Source of the DNA: Bryobacterales bacterium
GTDB lineage: Bacteria > Acidobacteriota > Terriglobia > Bryobacterales > Bryobacteraceae
Assembly (NCBI GenBank): GCA_016789905.1
Contig: JAEUQC010000140.1
Coordinates: forward strand, 1-64,000
Reading direction: 5' to 3'
DNA: 64,000 bases
A program made the position numbers and the translations under genes. The notes beneath the pieces were generated by a model. That model was not told where the DNA came from and ran no database searches. It saw only the letters and a program-made list of their open reading frames with translations. Below are positions 1 to 8,955 of this stretch, one piece after another. Numbering within the stretch: position 1 is the stretch's first letter; each line of letters begins with the position of its first letter.

Positions 1-294
1 GAGGGCGAGGAAAGGAAGCGAAAGGCGGTCCCCGAGGAGGACGAGGGGAAAGTGGTAATCGTGAACGGTGAACCAATCGCCGAGGGGGACGACAATCGAT
101 ACCGCGCCGCTGGCGCGCAGCGACCAGGCGAGCCAGGCGACAGCGGCAGTGGCGATGGAAAACACGACGGCTGTGACGCGGGTGAGCGCGCGTTCCGGCG
201 CGTCCCAGCCCAGCAGCCAGAGCATGGAAAAGGCGGCGAAGACGGCGCCGGGCGCGAGTACGACGGAGAGTAGAATGAGCTGGGTGGAAGTCAA
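1..294 (-). CDS. DabB-like proton-conducting membrane subunit (NuoL family), partial
   Basis: An open minus-strand frame of 98 codons runs from a TTG start to the window edge. The TTG overlaps the stop of dabA as TTGA, so the two are probably translationally coupled. The translated start is hydrophobic, with a first transmembrane segment around residues 6-28 (LLSVVLAPGAVFAAFSML), a second around residues 43-62, and then a GDRLSLPF stretch like the LDRLS segment of NuoL/MrpA-type proton channels. DabB is the membrane partner of DabA in the energy-coupled inorganic-carbon pump. The position directly downstream of dabA is what makes DabB more likely than a complex I subunit. The remaining ~80% of the gene lies outside the window. 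Confidence 0.8.
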   Translation of the reverse strand, partial: MTSTQLILLSVVLAPGAVFAAFSMLWLLGWDAPERALTRVTAVVFSIATAAVAWLAWSLRASGAVSIVVPLGDWFTVHDYHFPLVLLGDRLSLPFLAL

Positions 295-3083
295 TTGAGT
301 GTCCTCCGCGCCGGGCGCTGCTGGATGACCGCCATGGGAAGGTGATCGAGCTTGCCGCGATACCAATCGAGCGAAGAAGGGGCGGAGGGCAGCGACTTTA
401 CTTCGCCGGACAGGTCCTCATAGCCTGAATCGCGGCGGATGCGGATGCGGCCAGTGTCTGGATCCATGGCCGCGATTCGAATCCATCTGTTGACGACAAA
501 CTCCTTCACCGCCGGGTTCGCTTCAATGACCGTCTCCAACCGCTCGGGCGTGGTTTCGACGACGAACAAAATCCGCACCGGCTCGTGAATTTCCACCATT
601 TGCAGCGGCAGGCCGGTGCGCAGATCGCTGGCCTGTCCGTTCATGACGCCAATGAGGCCGGTGATATTGTGCGGCAGTTTGGTGCCGCAGCCGTAGCGTT
701 CATTGTCGACGAAGGAGAAGTAGTATTCCAGGCTGATGCCGCCGCAAACCGGAACGACAGCGCCCATCAGGCGGGCGAGACTCTGATTGTCCGGGTCGAT
801 ATAGGGGTCGTAGGAGACGAGGAAGGCGCGCCGGTCCATGAATAGATTTCGCGTGATTTCGCGGCGGCCAACGATGCAGACGGCGTTGGTGCAATGTCCA
901 TACTCCGGACGAGGCTGGGCCAGATGTTCCGAACGCTCCTCGACGTGCCAGAGCGCGGCGGCGGGATCGGCAGATGGTGAACAGGACTCAAAGCGGCGGG
1001 CGCGTTCATGGGCGGAGCGGGCGCGCATCAGGTCGAAAGAGTTGCGGATGGCGGCCAGGCTGGGATGGTGGGAGACGGGGACGGCGCCGGTATCGAACAG
1101 GACGACATCGTCGCTGCAAGTGTCGTGGTAGCCGCCCACAAACCATGTGTCGGCTGGAATGGTGATACCTCGCGAGACCAGTTCCGCCCGGACCTCCGGA
1201 TGGTTGGCCATGGCGGCGAACAGCCGGGCGTTCGGCCCGCCGCGGCGGCCGCCGCAGGCGCCGCAATCGTGGGCCGATTCGTGCGGGTTATTCAGACTGG
1301 TGGACCCGTGGCCAAGCACCACCACGAGGCGCGAAAAATCCTTGACGAGCCCGGCCGGACCGAGAACGCTTGCCACGCGATCCGCCTTTTCCGCAATGGC
1401 GAAGCCCTGTAGCAAACCCTCTACGGCGTGTTGCGATTCGGAGTCGTTGCGCATTAGCGTTACTTCGGTGCGAGGTTCCGGGAAGAATGCGCGATTGAGA
1501 GCTTCCCGCAGTAATCCGTAGCGGCGCGGCGCGAGGACTCTGGCGATCAAGGGAACGGAGGTAAGTGTACCCAGCACAGCGGTGCTGATGGCGCCGCGCA
1601 CCAGCGAGCGGGAGGAAACGAAGAGGCCACGGCTGAGCCGGGCCCACAGGCGGCGGCGGAAAACACGCTGTTCGTGGAGGTGCGCATCCTCTTCAGTGGC
1701 CCGCTCCACCACGGCATGTTGCGGCTTCACCACAACCGGGCAGAGGGCGACGCCATGGGCATCATCAATCCCCTTGTAATCGACGGCGACACCAAAGAAG
1801 CCGGCGGCGGAAAAGGTCTCCACCAGCGGGTCCACTTCCTCCAGCGCGCGGCGGGTGGATTCTTCTCGCTCGTCGATGCAAAAGAAGACTTGAGCCACGG
1901 GGCGCAGCCGCTTTTCATTTGGAACATAGTTCCGCCGGTGGCTCGCCAAACCGAGCAGGATCTCCTGTTCGTGCCAGCGTTCATAGGCCAAGTGGAAAAC
2001 ACGCCGGCGCTCCAGATGGTCAAAGGCTTCCACTTCGACGGCGAAGCGCGACCAGCGCTGTGGCGTCCAGTTTTCGATGGCCGAAGCGGTGAGGCGGACG
2101 AGCCGGGCGGCGTCGTATAGCGCGGCGGCGCGCGCCAACCGGGCGGAAGCGGCATCGAAAGAGGGCGGCGCCGGCTGCGAGTCCAGATTCGCCAAAGCGA
2201 CGCGGGCGAGCGTGAGGCGCACGGCCAGATAATCTGTGAGCGAGCACGGAACCGGGTCGTGTGGAAACAGCGCCGGATCGTTCTCCAACTGTGCAAACAG
2301 TCCCGGCCAACCCGGCATGGCGAGCAGTTCGTCGCGCAGTTTGGGTTCCCAACTGTTCTCATCGGGGCCGAGAAATTCGAGCACAACATCGACGGCGTTC
2401 GCGTTTTGCGACGCCTGTGTTCTGAACTCATCGTCGAGCCCGGCAAGAGCGGGCGGGAAAAGGGAATAGGCCTGGGAGGCCAAGTTCCGCACTGCCAGAT
2501 AGAAGCCCTCCTCGCGCCCGGGCATAGGCCAATACGACATGCCCTGATCCAGGAAGACGGAGCAGAGCCTGATGAGCAAGGGATGGACCGATTCATCGGC
2601 GGCGCGCGCGGGGGCCGCGGGCAGGGAGTCAACCTCGGCGGTCCGCCGCTGGCAGGCGTCGAAGAGTGCTCGGAGCGTGGGTTGTTCGCACTCAGCGGCG
2701 AGGTCGCCTTCTTGCAGGCGCCAGGCGATGCCGGCGGCGTCGAACGTACGCACGCCGGGATGGAGCATGGCGCGCCAGAGGTCGCGCCGTTGCAGTCCCG
2801 GAACGATTTCCGCATCCGGCTCGCGGTGGAGCACGGCCTCAATATCCTCAGGACGGATGCGGCCGCGCGCCAGCGCCTGGCGGTAGTCTGCTTCCGGCAT
2901 GTACGGCTCTGTTTGGAAGAGCCTGGAGGCCTCCAGCACCGCCTTTTCAAAAGGCAGATGCTGGAACGCGTGCAGGGTATTGTGATGAATGAAGACACCA
3001 ATAGGACCCTGGGCGGGGAGCAGGTGGGCCAAGTGGTGAATAAGATGGCTGAGGCGGCTTTTCGGACTGGAATGGCCGCTCAA
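291..3083 (-). CDS. dabA: DabA-type inorganic carbon accumulation subunit (DUF2309/UPF0753)
   Basis: 930 residues, the usual family size. DabA is a zinc protein related to beta-carbonic anhydrases. With the membrane subunit DabB it is thought to hydrate CO2 to bicarbonate in an energy-coupled, one-way manner at the inner membrane. The expected zinc and catalytic residues are present: FFCIDERE supplies C402 and D404, and the GHGSTSLNNP...HDCGACGG region supplies H592 and C607. The H-C spacing of 15 equals that in the characterised Halothiobacillus protein. The ATG overlaps the stop of the upstream SulP gene as ATGA, and its own stop overlaps the next start as TTGA, so the three genes form one tight operon. 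Confidence 0.93.
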   Translation of the reverse strand: MSGHSSPKSRLSHLIHHLAHLLPAQGPIGVFIHHNTLHAFQHLPFEKAVLEASRLFQTEPYMPEADYRQALARGRIRPEDIEAVLHREPDAEIVPGLQRRDLWRAMLHPGVRTFDAAGIAWRLQEGDLAAECEQPTLRALFDACQRRTAEVDSLPAAPARAADESVHPLLIRLCSVFLDQGMSYWPMPGREEGFYLAVRNLASQAYSLFPPALAGLDDEFRTQASQNANAVDVVLEFLGPDENSWEPKLRDELLAMPGWPGLFAQLENDPALFPHDPVPCSLTDYLAVRLTLARVALANLDSQPAPPSFDAASARLARAAALYDAARLVRLTASAIENWTPQRWSRFAVEVEAFDHLERRRVFHLAYERWHEQEILLGLASHRRNYVPNEKRLRPVAQVFFCIDEREESTRRALEEVDPLVETFSAAGFFGVAVDYKGIDDAHGVALCPVVVKPQHAVVERATEEDAHLHEQRVFRRRLWARLSRGLFVSSRSLVRGAISTAVLGTLTSVPLIARVLAPRRYGLLREALNRAFFPEPRTEVTLMRNDSESQHAVEGLLQGFAIAEKADRVASVLGPAGLVKDFSRLVVVLGHGSTSLNNPHESAHDCGACGGRRGGPNARLFAAMANHPEVRAELVSRGITIPADTWFVGGYHDTCSDDVVLFDTGAVPVSHHPSLAAIRNSFDLMRARSAHERARRFESCSPSADPAAALWHVEERSEHLAQPRPEYGHCTNAVCIVGRREITRNLFMDRRAFLVSYDPYIDPDNQSLARLMGAVVPVCGGISLEYYFSFVDNERYGCGTKLPHNITGLIGVMNGQASDLRTGLPLQMVEIHEPVRILFVVETTPERLETVIEANPAVKEFVVNRWIRIAAMDPDTGRIRIRRDSGYEDLSGEVKSLPSAPSSLDWYRGKLDHLPMAVIQQRPARRTLN

Positions 3084-4669
3084 GACGTCGCCGCCGAGGT
3101 GCGGGCCTTCCGGCGGGCCGCCAGATGATGGTTCGAGTTTGTCTGATGATCGTCCAAGCCAGTAAGGACGAGCCTGCGGTTCGTCCAGCTTCGCTCGATG
3201 GTATGCAACTTATCCAGGACCGTATGGTCCACGACCCAGGCGTTTTTAAAATCGATGATAACGGTCTGAACGTCCTGATCCACATTCAGCAGCCGGCGCT
3301 TGAGTCCCAGGTAGTTTGTATAAATAGCGGCCTCGTGAACGCGCAAAACAAGCTCGCTTCCGCTGCGCTCCTCTTCAACAATAGCCTTGAACAGCGTGGA
3401 AAGGCGGGCGCCATTCTTCAAATGCAGCGCGGCTTTCAGCACCAGGCCAACGCCGACGCCGATGAGAATATCTGTAGCCAGTGTAACCAGCATGGTGACA
3501 ACAAAGAGCAACAACTGCTCCGGGCCAATCTTGTAGACGTGGACAAACTCCTTCGGCGATGCCAGGCGGAAGCCCGTGTAGATGAGCATCCCAGCCAGGG
3601 CGGCCAGCGGGATCTTCTGCAAGAGGCCTGGAATGAGGGCCAGGGAAAGCAGAAGGAACAAGCCGTGGAAGAAGTTGGACAGATGCGATTTGGCGCCGTT
3701 ATCGATATTGGCTTTGCTGCGGACAATCTCTGAGATCATCGGCAGGCCGCCCAGCGCGGACGCGACCATGTTTCCGATGCCGGTGGCCAGCAAATCCTTG
3801 TTCATGTCGCTGTTGCGCTTGTCGGGGTCCAGTGAGTCGACGGCGGAGACGCTGAGCAACGATTCGATGCTGCCGACAAGAGAGAACATCAGAATGTACT
3901 TGATGGATATGGCGCTGAAAATGGCGGAGAAGTCAGGGAAGGCGATGGTGCTGGCCAAGGAACCGGGCAGCCGGATGAGGAAGTTCGGGCCGACATGGAA
4001 AAGGTGATTCGAGAGGTGGTAGTTGTGCTCATGCTCCAGGTCGAAGAAGTAGCCGATGGGCACAGCAGCCAGCAGGACCAGCATGGGACCGGGGACACGG
4101 CGAATCCAGTTCGACTTCACCAGGGGCAGGCCGAACAGTATTAGTAGCGACAATAGCCCGATGAAACAGACCTCCGGGTTGAGGTTCAAGATGCTGTGCG
4201 GTATTTCGGCCAACAGGTGAAGCGGTTCCTTGCCCTCCGGAGTGACGCCGAGCAGAACATGGGTTTGCTTGGAGATGATGATGACGCCAATGGCGGCCAG
4301 CATTCCGTGGACAACCGACGAAGGCATGAGATCGCCAACGACACCCGCCTTGGTAAGGGCAAAAATGACCTGGATGGCACCGGCGACGAGGCCCACGGCG
4401 AGTGCCCGTTTGTAGCCCAGCATGTTATTCCCGGCGCCAAGTTCCATGACGGCGCCAAGCGCGATGACAATGAGTCCGGCGGCGGGCCCCTTGATGGTGA
4501 GCCGCGCGCTGCCCAGGAAAGAGACGATGAGGCCGCCGATGACGGCGGTAAGGATGCCCGCGGTTGGCGGAAAACCGCTGGCCATGGAGATGCCCAGGCA
4601 AAGCGGCAGCGCGATGAGGAAGACGAGGAAGCCGGAACCCAGGTCGGATTTCCAGGTGTTGGGGAACAT
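3080..4669 (-). CDS. SulP-family anion/bicarbonate transporter with STAS domain
   Basis: 529 residues from the chosen ATG. An upstream in-frame extension exists, but it would run into the divergent kinase gene and lacks family similarity, whereas this ATG has GGAGAG seven bases upstream. The N-terminus (WKSDLGSGFLVFLIALPLCLG), the TIKGPAAGL motif and about 10-12 hydrophobic segments are typical SulP features. A short C-terminal STAS-like domain (about 430-520, TVIIDFKNAWVVDHT) follows. SulP members carry sulfate, bicarbonate or organic acids. Coupling by ATGA to dabA makes bicarbonate the most likely substrate, though this is inferred from context only. Confidence 0.88.
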   Translation of the reverse strand: MFPNTWKSDLGSGFLVFLIALPLCLGISMASGFPPTAGILTAVIGGLIVSFLGSARLTIKGPAAGLIVIALGAVMELGAGNNMLGYKRALAVGLVAGAIQVIFALTKAGVVGDLMPSSVVHGMLAAIGVIIISKQTHVLLGVTPEGKEPLHLLAEIPHSILNLNPEVCFIGLLSLLILFGLPLVKSNWIRRVPGPMLVLLAAVPIGYFFDLEHEHNYHLSNHLFHVGPNFLIRLPGSLASTIAFPDFSAIFSAISIKYILMFSLVGSIESLLSVSAVDSLDPDKRNSDMNKDLLATGIGNMVASALGGLPMISEIVRSKANIDNGAKSHLSNFFHGLFLLLSLALIPGLLQKIPLAALAGMLIYTGFRLASPKEFVHVYKIGPEQLLLFVVTMLVTLATDILIGVGVGLVLKAALHLKNGARLSTLFKAIVEEERSGSELVLRVHEAAIYTNYLGLKRRLLNVDQDVQTVIIDFKNAWVVDHTVLDKLHTIERSWTNRRLVLTGLDDHQTNSNHHLAARRKARTSAATS

Positions 4670-4676
4670 GTTTGCA

Positions 4677-4682
4677 CTCTCC
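4677..4682 (-). promoter_or_regulatory. Ribosome binding site deciding the SulP start
   Basis: GGAGAG on the minus strand, 7 bases before the ATG at 4669. It supports the 529-residue start over a longer reading frame that would overlap the divergent histidine kinase gene. Confidence 0.6.
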
Positions 4683-4794
4683 GTGAATACCAGGGTGACG
4701 GGAACGGCCGGGGAAACCCATCCCATCTGGAGGGCAGCAAAGCTCCCCAATCCAAGGGAGTTCAAGCTGCCAGCCGCGCCTGTAGACTGGACAC

Positions 4795-5781
4795 ATGGTG
4801 CGGACCGCTCTTTCCCAGCAGAACGTTTTGCGGATACTGACACTCGGCTTTGCGCTGGTGGTGGTGCTGGTGATCGCGGCCGCGTATGTGGGCTATCAGG
4901 GGTCAAAATCGATTCACGAGAACGCGCAGGAACTGGTTCGTGGGCATTTTGTGAGCTCCGGCCGGGGGGCGGAACTGGAAGCGAAGATTGAAGAACAATC
5001 CCAACTCCTGTTGGACGAATTGGAGCTGGTGCTGGGTGTTTGTTTGGTCATGGCTTTCGGGTGCGCGGGCATTACGGTGTACACGACGAAGAGAGCGTTT
5101 CAGCGGTTGGAATGGCAGACGGACGAGTTGGAGCGGGTATCGTGGCAGATGCTGCAGGACCAGGAAGTGGTGGCGCGCCGGTTCTCCCATGAGATGCATG
5201 ATGAACTGGGCCAATCCTTGACGGGACTGAAAAGCATGTTGAAGCGGATGGATGGGCCCGGATTCGTGGAAAACCGGAAGGAGTGCGTGGAGATTCTGGA
5301 TGGAGCGCTGACAGGGGTGCGGGAGCTTTCGCAGTTGTTGCGGCCGGTGATCCTGGACGATTTCGGGTTGGACGCCGGGCTGCGCTGGCTGACGGAACGG
5401 TTCTCTGAGCGGACACGGATCAGCGCGGAATACACGTCCCATTGCCCGAAGAGATTGAGTGACGAGCAGGAGACGCAGCTATTCCGTATTGCGCAGGAGG
5501 CGTTGACGAACGTGGCCCGGCACTCCGGCGCGAGCGAGGTGCGGGTGCGGCTGGACACCAGCGGCGAACGCGTGCTGCTGCGGATAGAAGACAACGGGAA
5601 AGGGATGGCCGAAGACAAGCAGAGCATTCCGAGCCTGGGTTTAGTGGGGATGCGAGCCAGGGCGCGCCACGTGGGCGGGGAGTTTTCCATGAAGGCCCTG
5701 CCGGCCGGCGGACTGCGCGTGGAAGTGCAGGCGCCGGCGCGGTACGGGGAGAATAAAGAGGGGAGTGCGAACGATGGGTAA
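4795..5781 (+). CDS. NarL-type sensor histidine kinase
   Basis: 328 residues. Two transmembrane segments (about 11-33 and 76-97) enclose a small periplasmic loop of about 45 residues. A HisKA_3 dimerisation domain follows with RFSHEMHDELGQ (phospho-acceptor most likely H135), then a GHKL ATPase domain with the N-box NVARHSGASEV and the EDNGKGM motif. It is transcribed divergently from the SulP-DabA operon with about 125 bp between the starts, and the gene overlaps the next one, a LuxR-type regulator, so the two form a two-component system. The short sensor region gives no ligand hint. Control of the neighbouring carbon-uptake operon is possible but rests only on position. Confidence 0.9.
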   Translation: MVRTALSQQNVLRILTLGFALVVVLVIAAAYVGYQGSKSIHENAQELVRGHFVSSGRGAELEAKIEEQSQLLLDELELVLGVCLVMAFGCAGITVYTTKRAFQRLEWQTDELERVSWQMLQDQEVVARRFSHEMHDELGQSLTGLKSMLKRMDGPGFVENRKECVEILDGALTGVRELSQLLRPVILDDFGLDAGLRWLTERFSERTRISAEYTSHCPKRLSDEQETQLFRIAQEALTNVARHSGASEVRVRLDTSGERVLLRIEDNGKGMAEDKQSIPSLGLVGMRARARHVGGEFSMKALPAGGLRVEVQAPARYGENKEGSANDG

Positions 5782-6412
5782 GAAGATCCGGATTCTGCTG
5801 GCGGACGACCATACGGTGGTGCGGAAAGGCATCCGCATGATTCTGACCGCCCAGCCGGATATGGAAGTGGTGGCGGAGGCGAAGAACGGGTTGGAGGCAG
5901 TGGAGGAAGCCGGGAAGACGCAACCGGATGTGGTGATCATGGACGTAAACATGGAAGGGCTGAACGGGATAGAAGGGGCGCGACGGATTGGCGAAACGTC
6001 GCCGCGGAGCCGTGTCTTGGCGTTGAGCATGCACCGCGACGCGGTCTACGTGCGGGAGATGCTGCGGGCGGGCGCGAAGGGATATTTGGTGAAAGACGCC
6101 GACGACGATGCTCTGCTGGACGCCGTGCGCGCGGTGGCGCGCGGGGAGGCCTACCTGAGCCCTTCGGTGGCCGATGCCGTTTTGACGGACTACCGCAAGC
6201 ATGTGACCAACCCGATTGACCTGTTGACCGCGCGGGAGCGGGAAGTGCTGCAACTGATCGCGGAAGGGAAGACGAACAAGGACATTGCGAATCAACTGAA
6301 CCTGAGCGTGTATACCGTTGAGGCGCACCGCAGCCGGCTGATGGAAAAGCTGAACCTGCATTCGACCGGGGACCTGGTGCGATTCGCGATTCGAAACGGG
6401 ATCATCAGCTAA
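5774..6412 (+). CDS. LuxR/NarL-family response regulator
   Basis: 212 residues from ATG 5774. A GTG at 5765 is also in frame, but GAGGGGAG (5758-5765) sits 8 bases before the ATG and favours it. The receiver domain has the acidic pair D11/D12, phospho-acceptor D57 in VIMDVNMEG, and the KDA lysine segment near residue 100. The C-terminal LuxR helix-turn-helix reads LTAREREVLQLIAEGKTNK and is followed by the VYTVEAHR recognition helix. The gene overlaps the kinase stop by 8 bases, so the pair is co-translated. Targets are unknown. Confidence 0.93.
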   Translation: MGKKIRILLADDHTVVRKGIRMILTAQPDMEVVAEAKNGLEAVEEAGKTQPDVVIMDVNMEGLNGIEGARRIGETSPRSRVLALSMHRDAVYVREMLRAGAKGYLVKDADDDALLDAVRAVARGEAYLSPSVADAVLTDYRKHVTNPIDLLTAREREVLQLIAEGKTNKDIANQLNLSVYTVEAHRSRLMEKLNLHSTGDLVRFAIRNGIIS

Positions 6413-6484
6413 CAACGCCGGCGGAAACGAAACCTGCATCGGAGCGCGCGGCGGGCTCATCGAAGGTGGCAGGAGAATTGACCA

Positions 6485-6919
6485 ATGATTGTGCGGAAAT
6501 CCAACGCCGAATGGCGTGGCGACTTGAAGACCGGCGCGGGAACGGTGGCGCTTGGCAGCGGCGCCTACAGCGGGCCCTATTCGTTCCAATCCCGTTTTGA
6601 ATCCGGAACGGGGACGAACCCGGAAGAGTTGATCGCGGCGGCGCACGCGGGGTGTTATTCCATGGCATTTTCCTTCGCCATTTCGCTGGCCGGTTTCGCC
6701 CCGAAGCGGGCGCACACTGTAGCGTCGGTGAAGCTGGAGCCAGCCGCCGGCGGCGGCTTCGCCATCACTGGCATCGAACTGGTAATGGAAGCGGTGATCC
6801 CAGCCATTGAAGAGGCGCAGTTTCAGGCCATCGCCGCCGACGCGAAAGCGAATTGTCCCGTATCGAAGGCGCTGGCGGCGGTACCTATCTCACTGCGCGC
6901 GACGCTGGTGAGCGAGTAA
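6485..6919 (+). CDS. osmC: OsmC-family peroxiredoxin
   Basis: 144 residues, normal for the OsmC/Ohr family, which reduces organic hydroperoxides with a reactive cysteine pair. Both cysteines are present: C57 in AHAGCYSMA and C124 in KANCPVSKAL. The spacing and the N-terminal KSNAEWRGDLKTGAGT resemble the OsmC subgroup rather than Ohr. An AGGAGA ribosome site lies 8 bases before the ATG. It lies about 70 bp behind the two-component regulator on the same strand and converges with mnmE, leaving only 3 bp between the stops. Confidence 0.9.
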   Translation: MIVRKSNAEWRGDLKTGAGTVALGSGAYSGPYSFQSRFESGTGTNPEELIAAAHAGCYSMAFSFAISLAGFAPKRAHTVASVKLEPAAGGGFAITGIELVMEAVIPAIEEAQFQAIAADAKANCPVSKALAAVPISLRATLVSE

Positions 6920-6922
6920 CGC

Positions 6923-8266
6923 TTACTTCCCAATACAGAATGTGGAGAAGATGCGGTTGAGGATGTCGTCGGCGGTGGTTTTGCCGGTGACGGCATCCAG
7001 CGGGTGGAGCGCGGCATAAAGATCCAGCAGCAGCATTTCGTGCGGGATGTGTTCTTCCACGGCGAGCCGCGCGGAACGAAGCGCCCCGGCGCATTCGGCG
7101 AGCAACTGCTCCTGGCGGAGCGATGTGATGAACGCAAATTCGTGCTCCGCCTGCGCGGCGTGGCCGATGGCGTTTAGTACGGCCTGGCGCAAATGGTCGA
7201 GGCCTTCGCCAGTAGCCGCGGAGACGGGGATGGCGGTGACGGGGGTGGTGGCGACTTTAGGGAGATCGGCCTTGTTGGCCACGACAATATGCCGCCCCTG
7301 GGCGGCGGCGCGGCGGAGAATTTCCTCATCGCCGGCGATAAGCGGAGTGGAGCCATCGATCACAACGAGCGTCAGATCGGCATCTGCCATCGCCTGCAAG
7401 GACCGTTCGATGCCGAGCGACTCGACCAGATCGCTGCCCGCGCGGATACCGGCGGTGTCGACAAACCGGATGGGCACACCGGCAAGGGAAACGGTTTCGC
7501 TAACCAGATCGCGCGTGGTGCCGGGGATGTCGGTGACGATGGCGCGATCCTGCTCCAACATGCGATTGAAGAGTGAGCTTTTGCCAACATTTGGCCGGCC
7601 GACGATGGCAAGGGAAACGCCGTCGTGGACCAGGCGCCCGTAGGAGAAGCTGTGCACGAGCCGTTCCACGCCGGCGGTGAGCGGGGCCAGGCGGCGCAGT
7701 ATTTCCGAAGCTGGGGCGACGGAGATGTCGTCCTCGGCAAAATCGATGCCTGCTTCCAGCAGCGCAATCAGTTCGAGGAGCTGGCTTTTCAATGGCGTCA
7801 ATAGACGCGCGACGGAGCCTTCCACCTGGCGGGCGGCAACGCGGGCCTGGTAGAGGGTGGTGGCGTCGATCAAGTCGCGCACGGCCTCGGCTTGTGGAAG
7901 ATCGATGCGGCCGTGGACGAAGGCCCGCAAAGTGAACTCGCCGGGTTCGGCGAGGCGGGCGCCATGCCGGCAGGCCTGCTCCACGCAGAAGCGGAGAACG
8001 ACGGGAGCACCATGGCAGGCGATTTCCACGACATCTTCAGCGGTATAGCTGCGAGGAGCGGCGAACCAGGTGGCCACTACCTGATCCACTATGGCGCCTT
8101 CATCGTCCACCAGTTCAGCCAGCGTGGCATGCCGGGCCACCCACTCCGCGTCATCGGGCAGACGCAAGAGCTTCGAAGCCACATGCCGGGCGGAATCCCC
8201 GGAAATGCGCACGATACCGATTCCCCCACGCCCCGGCGGCGTGGCGATGGCAACTATGGTTTCCAC
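6923..8266 (-). CDS. mnmE: tRNA modification GTPase MnmE
   Basis: 447 residues, full length. MnmE with MnmG installs the 5-carboxymethylaminomethyl group on U34 of certain tRNAs. The N-terminal tetrahydrofolate-binding domain begins METIVAIATPPGRGGIGIVR. The inserted G domain carries G1 GRPNVGKS (223-230), G3 DIPGTTRD-type switch residues and the NKAD motif. The C-terminus ends in FCIGK, holding the conserved catalytic-domain cysteine. It is the last gene of the rpmH-rnpA-yidD-yidC-jag block, 3 bases behind jag, the classic arrangement. Confidence 0.97.
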   Translation of the reverse strand: METIVAIATPPGRGGIGIVRISGDSARHVASKLLRLPDDAEWVARHATLAELVDDEGAIVDQVVATWFAAPRSYTAEDVVEIACHGAPVVLRFCVEQACRHGARLAEPGEFTLRAFVHGRIDLPQAEAVRDLIDATTLYQARVAARQVEGSVARLLTPLKSQLLELIALLEAGIDFAEDDISVAPASEILRRLAPLTAGVERLVHSFSYGRLVHDGVSLAIVGRPNVGKSSLFNRMLEQDRAIVTDIPGTTRDLVSETVSLAGVPIRFVDTAGIRAGSDLVESLGIERSLQAMADADLTLVVIDGSTPLIAGDEEILRRAAAQGRHIVVANKADLPKVATTPVTAIPVSAATGEGLDHLRQAVLNAIGHAAQAEHEFAFITSLRQEQLLAECAGALRSARLAVEEHIPHEMLLLDLYAALHPLDAVTGKTTADDILNRIFSTFCIGK

Positions 8267-8269
8267 AAA

Positions 8270-8929
8270 CTAGGTGTTGCGCGGGCGCGGACCGCGGCGA
8301 GGGCCGCCAGGGCCGCGGCGATCACGGTCTCGTCCGCCGCGACGGTCGCCGCCACGGTCGTTGTCCCGCGAATCGTCATCGCGGCGCGGCCGTGGCGCGG
8401 GTTTCAACACAATATTCGTCGGGGCGGGCATATCGGCCCGGTAAATGACTACCTGGCGTACAGGCCCGATGCCGAAGCTCTCGCTCTTGACGCGTTCTTC
8501 GCCACGCAACGCCAAGTGAATGATGCGCCGTTCCCGGCTGGTCATCGGGTTGAACTGGAAGTGGTCACCGGTTTTGATCACGCGTTCGGCGGCGGTTTGC
8601 GCCGTCATCCGAAGCTCCTCGATGCGCATCATCCGATAGTCGTTGGCATCGAAGCAGAGCAGTGCGTGCTCATCGCTGGGGACGTGGAGAACTTCGAGCG
8701 TCAAATGTTCCAGCGCCAGCATCAGCTCGGCCTTGTTGGCGAGCAATTGATCCACATCCTGCCCGCTGAAGAGCACCATCAAATGCGGATCTTCGATTTC
8801 CGGATGGATGGTGCGACCGGGCACAACGTCAAACTTCAATTCCAGGTTAGCCCCGCTGATCACGGGCTCCAGAAACTGGCGGACCCGCGGTCCGTGTTCT
8901 TCGACTGTGTATTTCCTAGAGCCGCTCAT
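8270..8929 (-). CDS. jag: Jag/KhpB-type RNA-binding protein (KH + R3H)
   Basis: 219 residues. A KH-like domain (about 45-125, including VLFSGQDVDQLLANKAEL) is followed by an R3H domain (about 140-170, MTSRERRIIHLAL). Both are single-stranded nucleic-acid-binding modules of the SpoIIIJ-associated family, which works with YidC and with KhpA in Gram-positive bacteria. The last ~40 residues are a tail rich in Arg, Gly and Asp (RRGPRPRNT end). The Jag-N domain is reduced or absent, with only ~40 residues before the KH region. It lies between yidC and mnmE as expected. Confidence 0.9.
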   Translation of the reverse strand: MSGSRKYTVEEHGPRVRQFLEPVISGANLELKFDVVPGRTIHPEIEDPHLMVLFSGQDVDQLLANKAELMLALEHLTLEVLHVPSDEHALLCFDANDYRMMRIEELRMTAQTAAERVIKTGDHFQFNPMTSRERRIIHLALRGEERVKSESFGIGPVRQVVIYRADMPAPTNIVLKPAPRPRRDDDSRDNDRGGDRRGGRDRDRRGPGGPRRGPRPRNT

Positions 8930-8955
8930 GCCGTTATCAAAAACCTAAGCTCCTG

